From: Medicago truncatula | Taxonomy: Eukaryota; Streptophyta; Magnoliopsida; Fabales; Fabaceae | Direction of reading: 5' to 3' | NCBI RefSeq assembly: GCF_003473485.1 | Contig: NC_053045.1 | Location: 34,818,494-34,882,493, forward strand | Length of the DNA: 64,000 nucleotides | Translations under genes and position numbers: made by a program | In this document: positions 56,219-64,000 of the stretch, one piece after another | How positions within the stretch are numbered: the stretch's first letter is position 1 | Layout: each line of letters opens with the position of its first letter | Notes under the pieces: generated by a model | What the model was told of the DNA's origin: nothing | Database searches by the model: none | The model's input: the letters and a program-made list of their open reading frames with translations, nothing else

Positions 56219-59045
56219 TTTGATGTTGGTTAAGTAAACTTCTTAGCATATAAACATTGCTTTAACCTCTCTCTTTCAAATAGTGCTTGAAAGATATGGT
56301 ATATCAAAACACAGTATGCGAAAAGGAATTGTGGAAAATGTTAAACGGTGTAACCAAAAATGGGAAAATTTTCAATATCTGTAATTAAATTTTGATTTTT
56401 AATTTCTTCAAAAAAATAATTTTATTTTAAATGTGTGAAGTATAATAATTATACACAAAATATGTAGATTAGTTTTAGCAATTATATTCTATCATCTTAT
56501 TGTAACCATCAGTCGTATCAAATTTGGTACACTTACTACTATTCAATCATTAAAAAAAAATTAACCACTTCTGATTAACTTTTTTGTTTTTGTAAAATTG
56601 TCTATTCGATGCAGAATAATCTTTAATCGCATTGCAAATTGCAATTACGAATATGTGCGGCAATTTCTAGTGGCAATGTCGAGGAGAACTTAGAAATGAG
56701 AATTTATGCTTTGCCTTTTTTATGGGAAGCAACTTGTGTAAGAACATGCCCTTATAAATAACTTATGATCATAAAGATATTGCTTGTCTCCATGTCCATG
56801 GGTGCGCTTTCATCTCCCACAAAAAATGTAACCAGCAGCAGCATATGTATTTTATTTTTATTTTTTTTGAAAAAGTATATGTATTTGTTTTTTTTTTTTA
56901 CAAAAATATACGATATTCATTCATTCAAATTGATATAGTGCATCGATGCAATACAAATCCAAATTCGCTATAAACAAAAATGATGAATCTGTGAACAAAC
57001 TCACATCATCCATGTTAATAGCATAAAACGGCAAAATATATATGCCTACAAATATGACTATATTCATGTCTCCAAAATACCCATGTGTCCAGATCTGCAA
57101 CGTTGACGACTCCAAAGTCATTGTCATTGATCGGATCTACACTTGCTCAAAGCTAATCTTTCAATCTGAATCAAATAAACACCGCACTAAGACGGGAAAT
57201 CAAAATCACACCGCACAAAGACGGGAAATCAAAACATACAGAGTCGTTCAAAGACGACAAAATCACGAAAACAAACGAAAGAAAACAGAAAATATGTGAA
57301 ATCACTTATTCAATTAAGATAGAAAGAAAAACAATTCGGATGGGTGATTTTTGGGTCAAAATTGATCCTAAATCACCCATCTAAAAAGAAGAAAAAGAAG
57401 AAAGGGGTGACTGCTAGGGTTTAGGAAGGAGAGAAGAGAAGTCCTAAAAGGCTTGACAACTCCATATGTATTTGTTTTAAAGTGTTATAGATACTATATT
57501 TTTAACCCTTCCTTTAGCATATATATTTTTTGACAAGACTCACGTGTTTTACCCAATGAAATATTGATTGTAAGAAAAAGAAAATTTCTAACATTTATCG
57601 TTTGTTTTAAGGATTGTAAAGTTATAATGTGAACTTAAAAATATCATTTCTATTTTTCAAATTTGATACTCTACAAATTTAAAGAATTGAATCGTATTGA
57701 TTCTCAAGGTAATAATAACATTAGGCAAATGCTAAAAAGTACATTTTTTTAATCTATATATTGAGTTTAAGGCTCTAAGCCTTGAAATATTGATATTCTT
57801 CCGCATGATTTTATGCAATTGTGTGACATTGGGGTTGGAGTCAAGATCTTAGTCTAGAAGTTCTAATATTTGAGTTCTTGAACTTTTGAGTTAGTGGTGC
57901 ATAAAGTTTAGGTGGAGAGTTTTTTTTGTATATGGCGACGATAGTTTCTCTTGGTTGTGCATTGTTGATTGTCGATCAGGAGTTTTCTTCAAACACTGAG
58001 AAACAATGTTCTGAAAAAAAAGCTCGATATAATGATCGGTAAGGTCAGAATGAGACATCACTTTTAATTTCTACTCGTTGTTGGGATCCATCTTAATGCT
58101 AATATTTTAGCAAAGCAATCTCGGTCGTTAGTGAAGCAAACTCGCTGTTAGTGAATTCCACCTTAACTCGCTGTTAGTATTTTAGTTAAGCAAGCTATGT
58201 GCATTGAACTAGACATGTATTTTTGTGAAGAAAGTTCTGTCTTCACAACAACTAGTTCAACATTAGAAGTCTTGAACCATTCTTCTCCTCGGTCATCAAT
58301 ATTCCAACATTCTCCGCCAACTCAAAATTTCCTTTGAAAGTCTTCTTTAGTTTCTACTTGTTGTTAGTGCCGGTCTTAACATAGTTCAATAATTAAAAAC
58401 TTCGCTATTAGTAACAAATCATGTCATTGATGTGAAGTATTCCTGTTAGTGTTGTCATCTTTAGACTTCGCTATACTGCATGCAGCATGCTTCTAAGAAA
58501 AAAAAATACATGAATCTTTCATATACCAATCCTTTTTTTTTTTTTTATGCAAAATAGTAAGAGTACTAGACATAACTCAATTTTAAGAAAATTTAAACCG
58601 AGAATGCATCCTCATGGATTTATTTATGCACACCTAAGTGATTATATAATGATAAACTCAATCCATTAGAAGGTTGCTTTACTGATTAAATCTTCTGAAG
58701 GTGAATAAAAAAAAACAGCTTACAAAATCCATATTCTCAGGATTCATTGTGCCTAGGAATTGTTTTTCACTTCTATTCTACCAACTATGTGAAACTATTA
58801 TCTTCACATCATTTCCAGAAAACTTTGGATTTCAGCTAATACCAGACACTACCAAAGAGTTGGATGAAATCAAGTGCAACCAAGCAGGAACAGTTTGAAT
58901 TAGATGAAGGAAAACAGATTTAATTCAAGTATTCGGACTGTTTAAAGTATATGACAAGATAACTAAACACCCTGAAATACTTAAATATGAAAATCAAGAT
59001 TTTCTTTTTTGAAAAAAAAAAAACAGAAGATGGCACAATAACAAT
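56219..59045. other. AT-rich intergenic DNA
   Basis: No gene seen. Two copies of 'aagacgggaaatcaaaa' at 57189-57236 form a short direct repeat. A hairpin-capable stretch (gggtgatttttggg with cctaaatcaccc) lies at 57342-57381. Around 58150-58200 'aactcgctgttagt' repeats. None of these can be assigned to a family. Confidence 0.45.
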
Positions 59046-60460
59046 CTAACTATCCTTGGCCTCCTCAGCAGCTGTCTCAAAAGTCTCTCCTGGGACAAGA
59101 TCTGGAACATCATCATCATTCTCTTCTTGTACTGTGGCTGAACCAGTACCTGCTTCAGGAGCTTGCTTCTGGAATTGCTCAGCTATCTTCTTCAGGTTTT
59201 CCAAATTATCTGGTCCTGTATTTTAATTTTAATAATATTCAAATCATTTAAGTTGGGACGAACAAGAAACACCAAACAAGCCTATGAAAAAGTTCAAAGC
59301 ACATACCTAATTGGTGGATAATGCTAGGGAGTATATCCTGCAACTCTGTAGAAGGGAAATTTATATGTCAGTTTATATCACAGCAGTGAATAATCAGCCA
59401 AAAAACAAACATATAATAGAAAGTTTCATAAATTGTGGGGAAACAATGCTCTAGTACTCTAAAGTTTAACAAAAATCAAGATATTGCAATGTGAACAGAT
59501 TAAGCATAGGTGCTCCTGTAAGATTGATGCACCAGAGATTTCATTTATATATTCATTGGAAATATACATATTATGTTAGCAAAACTCGTATAATAAACTA
59601 GAGAATAAGAAGAAAAAAGGATGTAGATTCTTACTCTTTGTTTGAGGAGCACCACTAACGACCCATGTATTAGCAGCAATGGATGCTTGAACTGGAAAGA
59701 AAACAATCAAACTTTGTAGTCGGCAAAATTTGAAAAGCAATATATATATATATATATAACCTATCATATAAAAAGAATACATGCTGGAAATATTACTGGC
59801 TGATTATTACCTTTGGGGTTTAAGAACTGGATAACTACATCATCCTTGAAGATATTGACCTCCTCAATTTGTGGGATGGCATTCACCCCTATTCTCTTCA
59901 GGGTGCTCTGAAGCCTTTTGTCATCTGTAGTTGTTGTCTTGTGGACGGCCTTCTTCTTTCTGAGGTAAACAAAAGGAAGAACATTACGAGACAATTCAAC
60001 TCTTGATAAAAAAAAAAACTAAAGGAACAATTCAACTCAACAAAAGTATTCGGTGTGTTCAAGAAACATTCTTTAAACAATAGATTCGCAACAACATGAA
60101 CATAGTATCAGTTCAGAGTAAAAGAAAGAATAAGGAATTGTGAAGTTTTGCTTGGACATGCTCGGATATGGGTGTATTAACGGGAAAGGGGGAAGTTTTA
60201 ATTATAATATACAAGCTCAAGAATTTATTCATGTCAGCATATGGCTAGTGAGTAGTGACTCTCATGACAATGGACAGATCTATCAAAAACATTTGAAGAA
60301 CAAAACAATGCTATACAACCAATATTGGCATCACTAAAAAAAACCAAGTTATATTAGAATGGACCATAATTGAGTTTCATATATAAATATACCTTCTAAC
60401 GGTACCCTTTCCTCCAGTTCGAACAGAACCGGCCATCTTCATCAACTTTTCACGATTCAT
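59046..60460 (-). CDS. BTF3, beta subunit of the nascent polypeptide-associated complex
   Basis: Five coding exons on the minus strand: 60393-60460, 59811-59959, 59635-59691, 59307-59345 and 59046-59215. They give 160 residues, the usual BTF3/NAC-beta length. The N-terminus [19 protein letters not shown] is followed by the ribosome-binding RRKKK motif at residues 22-26. The NAC domain (about 36-105) runs through [40 protein letters not shown] and [13 protein letters not shown]. The acidic C-terminal tail is typical. With NAC-alpha the protein sits at the ribosome tunnel exit and shields nascent chains in the cytosol. A 5'-UTR intron (60461-61376) ends exactly at the ATG and contains a box C/D snoRNA. 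The upstream gene at 61711 is divergent, sharing a short promoter region. Confidence 0.97.
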
Positions 60461-61014
60461 CTGAGAAAGGCAAAGTAAAAATATATAAAACATAAATTTC
60501 ATTCCAATAAATGACCCGTAATAAAAGATGCAAAATTAATTGGAAACAAAACTAGAGAAGAAAGTCAAGACAGAGCAGGAAAGTTATCAAAAATCAAACT
60601 TAGTTACTTGTTCATATTTATCGAACCATATGAACATGTAATGAAAAGGCATAAACACACAACATTGTGTAATCAAAATATACATGAAACAATCGTTAAC
60701 AGAAGCATAAGACAAACTCATAATTCCTATTTCCCTATGTACATCAAATAAATAGATTTTGAAAAATAATGCAGTCTATTAGAACAGGAACAGGTCATCA
60801 AACTAGAAATAATTTCAATGACTACAACTTTACTATTGTGCAGTGTGAATTCAACTAAATCATATGATATAAGAAGCAAAAATCCAAGTTAAAACATACA
60901 TATTTTTCTAAATTCAGATACCATAAAATATAACACCACATAGATAAACACAGCATACAGTCTGAAGCACAAAGTTTTTTTTATCATGTCTTGTAAAAAT
61001 ACAAAATTTGAAGC

Positions 61015-61107
61015 AGTCTCCTCAGTTCAGGTCTCCAATAATTTTCTTCCGCACAGAAACATCTCAGAAGAACGAAAGTTATATCATTTTGTTCATCATC
61101 GGAGACT
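61015..61107 (-). ncRNA. Box C/D snoRNA in the BTF3 5'-UTR intron (U59/snR54-like guide)
   Basis: Read on the minus strand: 7-bp terminal stem (agtctcc/ggagact), perfect C box atgatga, guide aactttcgttctt directly before D' box ctga (61064-61067 on +), and D box ctga next to the closing stem (61022-61025). The guide complements the 18S rRNA phrase aagaacgaaagtt, predicting 2'-O-methylation of the A five bases from D'. It differs from the NOP58 copy (26902-26995) by one indel in the C box and a few substitutions, and has the better C box, so it is the more likely functional copy. No convincing C' box is visible. Confidence 0.82.
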
Positions 61108-61439
61108 TACATATTAACAGTTACAAAACCCCTTAACTAAAAAACAGTAACAATAACCCTCAATTAAATCAGTAACTACAAAGCTCATGAAATAATTGAA
61201 AAAGTTTGATTTGGTAAAATAGAGACCTAAATAACTAAATTGATAATTAAATTGAATGGAAAAATTAACAGAACTGGAAATCAACACAGCACTGAGTAAT
61301 TAGGTCAAAATCTGAGAGAAACAACATAATCAATCGATTTACAAGAAATGAAATAAGGTTGAAGTAAAGAAAGTACCTTTGTGAAGATTCGGTTTAAGGT
61401 CAGTGATTTAGGACAAAGGGGTGAGCCTCAGTGTGAAGA

Positions 61440-61710
61440 AGAACGGAACTACACGAGAGAAGATAAGGACCCTTCTTATACCTACAAAACCCTAGTTTTT
61501 TTTTTTAATGATTAAAATTAAAAAAAAAAAAAAAAGGGTCGGGTTTATAGGCCCAGTAAGTAAAGCCCATTACCCGAATCGAAATGTGTGGGTATTGTCA
61601 TAACCCGAACCCGAACCCGAATTATCTAACAGCCGCCATAAAGAGCGAAACATGTTCGTGGTGAGTTCTGAGTGGTGATGAATATTTTTTATTTTAGATA
61701 TTTTTAATTA
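61440..61710. promoter_or_regulatory. Shared divergent promoter of BTF3 and the 61.7-kb gene
   Basis: Between the two divergent genes lie 'accctag' telo-box-like sequence (61489-61495), site II-type motifs ggcccag (61551-61557) and agcccatta (61564-61572), and three 'cccgaa' repeats (61604-61621). Site II plus telo-box is typical of translation-related plant genes and fits BTF3. The BTF3 5'-UTR exon probably lies at about 61377-61450. Confidence 0.6.
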
Positions 61711-63889
61711 ATGGCTTCATTATTATTACCTTCTTCTTCTTCTTCTTCATGTTCATGGTTCTCTTCGTTGCGCATGAAACCAACAGCGTTAAAAACTACG
61801 AAGTTGTGTTGTGTTATGAACAAAGAAAACAACAAGGAATCTTCTGAAGTTAATTCGATAGAAGCTGAAAAAACTGCTTCTGTTGATCCTATAAAGCTTG
61901 CGTTTAATAAAGCTAAAGCTTATAAAGAATCGATTAAATCAAACACTGATTTGGGAATTGAGCAAAACAGTGCTGATGGAGGGAAAAAGGATGTGTCAGT
62001 TTCTGTGAAGATTGCAATGGAGAAGGCAAAAAAGTATAAGCAGAATAAAGGGGTTGCTGTTAGTGAAACTGATCAAGGTAATACTTATGAATTGACTTAT
62101 TTGAGTTTATTTAACTCTTGTTGTGAATCTGTTTGATGAGATAACTTGTGAAAACAGCTTGTGAGTTGTGACATATTGACATGTTCATAAGCTTTTTTTA
62201 GCTTATTTCCATAAGTTCTTTAGGATAACTAATGAAAACAACTTATAAGCTTATATGAAAATAGTTTGACTACTTTGCTTATGCTATAAGTGCTTAATTA
62301 ATGTGTTGGGGCATCCACAACCACAAAGGTGGCTGCTTCACCTATTTTGCATTGGGATAAATAGGCACCTCCGAACATAATTGGGTGCTTATAGAAAATG
62401 TGGTTATGGAAGCACCCTATCTCTTCACTATTTGTGGCCCCTATTTAATAAATTATAGTAGAATAAATGAGTTTTATTGAAATATATAGTGATGTTGTGT
62501 TATTGGTGCTATCTGTTTAATAATTTTTTTGAGGTGTTTAGTTGAAGAAATTGAGTGCTTTAGTAATACACTAAAGAATTATACAATGAGTCATGTGTAT
62601 GTATGATCCCCACTTAAGCACCCAAAATAAGTTGCTCTATTGCGGATGATCTTATTACAAACAATGTCACATTGTTTATTATAAAACAAAGTCATTGATG
62701 TGTTTTGATTTCTGCTTCCATTAGTTGATGTCTTTGATTATTTTAGTGTTAGTTTATGTCTACGAGGTCACATTGCTATCCTTGACAACTTCAGTTGATG
62801 CGACCTCTATTTTTATAAACATTGATAATGAAAAGATGTTTACTTTTGGTCACGCGGTTCGTGCTAAAATGGGTATCTGAATTTATTTTTAGGATTGCAA
62901 GGAGGGAGTGAGAGTACTTGGGGAGAAAATGTGAATGACAATAGTGTTAGTAAGAAGGGAGAATTGTCTGTTTCAAAGATTGATTTTGTGGGGCTTGGCT
63001 TTGCGGATAATAAGAAGACAAGGGGATTGCCACCTGGACTGGTTCCTTTTTCCGACCCCTTCTCAGATGATGACTTGCCTGAGGTGGAACTTATTGTCGG
63101 AGACACAAACAACTTCAATGCAACAACAACAACAGCTCCACAACCTGAACAGACTAAGGATGATGAGTCAGAACTGTACAAGCCAAAAGTTTCTACATGG
63201 GGTGTATTTCCTAGACCTAACAATATTTCAAAAACAGTATGTATTTAGTATTTGCCAAATCTTCTTGCAGAATTAACCTACATAGTCCAATTGTTTGTGA
63301 ATGCCTTTCAAATTTACCCTTTTCTTCCTTGACCTGTTCAGTATGGAGGTGGAAGAACTATACGTCCTGGGGAGGTTTTAGAGAATGAAGAAGAGAAGGC
63401 TGCTAAAGAAGCACGCACGAAGCAGATGCTTGCTGCTTACAAGAAGAAATATGGATTAAGTATTGATCCAAAGCTAAAAATCGAGTGTGAGGAGGTAAAC
63501 ATATCATATCTATTGGTATCCCAAATTATTACCTCCATCCTTTCCTTCTTTTAAGCGTGGTTTTTCTTCTTCTTTGCAATATTTGTTTGCATATGGTTTA
63601 TTTGTATGCATGTGAATATATTTTAATTTCATAGATATCGAATGTAGTGTATCATTAGTAATGGCTGATCAAGTTTCTTAACTTGTTGAAATGAAGGCAT
63701 TCACTTGCCCTTGAAATAGAATGTGATAGATCATTAAATTGATCATTAGCAATCCCGACATGATTTTATTTCACGAATTGTATATAATATTTATAGGCAC
63801 TGAAGGATGGTGACTTCTTAATGGACGCGGGAAAACTGAAGGATGCTTTACCCTACTATGAGAAAGTCATTGACAAATTACCCTTCAAG
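61711..63889 (+). CDS. Predicted plastid-targeted protein of unknown function (partial)
   Basis: Four exons are visible: 61711-62077, 62893-63236, 63342-63494 and 63797-63889. All junctions are GT/AG and in phase, giving 317 residues before the window ends; more exons must follow. The start (MASLLLPSSSSSSCSWFSSL) is Ser-rich, with basic residues and no acids, like a chloroplast transit peptide. Two similar phrases, VDPIKLAFNKAKAYKES and VSVKIAMEKAKKYKQNK, form a short internal repeat. An acidic, low-complexity middle is followed by YGGGRTIRPGEVLE, a Lys/Glu-rich helix (EARTKQMLAAYKKKYGL) and ALKDGDFLMDAGKLKDALPY, which looks like the start of a TPR-like helical repeat. I do not recognise the gene. 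Intron 1 carries a Harbinger-type MITE. Confidence 0.85.
62309..62651. mobile_element. Harbinger-type MITE in intron 1 of the 61.7-kb gene (343 bp)
   Basis: Left end gggcatccacaac, right end read inward gatcatccgcaat. TTA follows on the right (62652-62654); the left triplet is TTG, probably a mutated TTA. Length and ends match the element at 13539-13879. Confidence 0.65.
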
Positions 63890-64000
63890 GTAAATTTTTA
63901 AATTACTTACGTACTAGATGTTTAGAGGTGGGGGAATGCATATCTATTTTTTCAGGAAGAACCTAATATTATCTCTCTGAATGCCAACTGATACAAGCAT

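Noticed and set aside
55910-56233. 107-codon frame near tRNA-Gly
   Set aside because: It reads through lysine-rich low-complexity sequence and the antisense of the tRNA gene.
57183-57240. Direct repeats 'aagacgggaaatcaaaa' considered as a regulatory array
   Set aside because: Only two clear copies and no nearby gene; too little to support a function.

Overview
The window is plant nuclear DNA from a legume, almost certainly Medicago truncatula or a very close relative. The key marker is a 974-residue CLAVATA1-type receptor kinase that I recognise as SUNN, the shoot regulator of nodule number. The DNA is AT-rich and gene-poor, with spliced eukaryotic genes, a nuclear tRNA-Gly and many small transposons.

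Layout. 1-4.1 kb: AT-rich, one hAT-like MITE. 4.2-5.2 kb: a group S1 bZIP gene whose leader carries the conserved sucrose-control upstream ORF. 8.0-10.4 kb: a reverse-strand L1-type LINE in 15-bp target duplications. 10.5-26.2 kb: no convincing gene; MITEs of the Harbinger, hAT, Stowaway and Mutator types, a second LINE fragment, a solo-LTR-like fossil, a SINE and a decayed nest of direct and inverted repeats at 19.2-23.8 kb. 26.5-31.1 kb: NOP58, a box C/D snoRNP core protein, with a box C/D snoRNA in its 5'-UTR intron. 28.0-52.5 kb: an old tandem duplication running from inside NOP58 to just past SUNN. The first unit holds a SUNN copy that has lost exactly its kinase part (a receptor-like protein) and a 3.9-kb Helitron. 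The second unit starts with a broken NOP58 piece, interrupted by a LINE, and ends with intact SUNN. 52.5-59 kb: repeats, gene fragments and tRNA-Gly(GCC). 59.0-61.5 kb: BTF3 (NAC beta subunit) on the minus strand, whose 5'-UTR intron carries a second copy of the same snoRNA. 61.7 kb to the end: a divergently transcribed, probably plastid-targeted gene that runs off the window.

Links between genes. NOP58 and BTF3 belong to ribosome production and nascent-chain handling, and both have telo-box/site II promoter motifs. They share a stretch of 5'-UTR intron holding a snoRNA whose guide matches 18S rRNA, so one host encodes a protein of the very particle its intron RNA would enter. The SUNN locus pairs a full CLE-peptide receptor kinase with a kinase-less ectodomain copy that could act as a decoy or co-receptor. 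Comparing the two duplicated units gives filled and empty sites that date several transposon insertions relative to the duplication.
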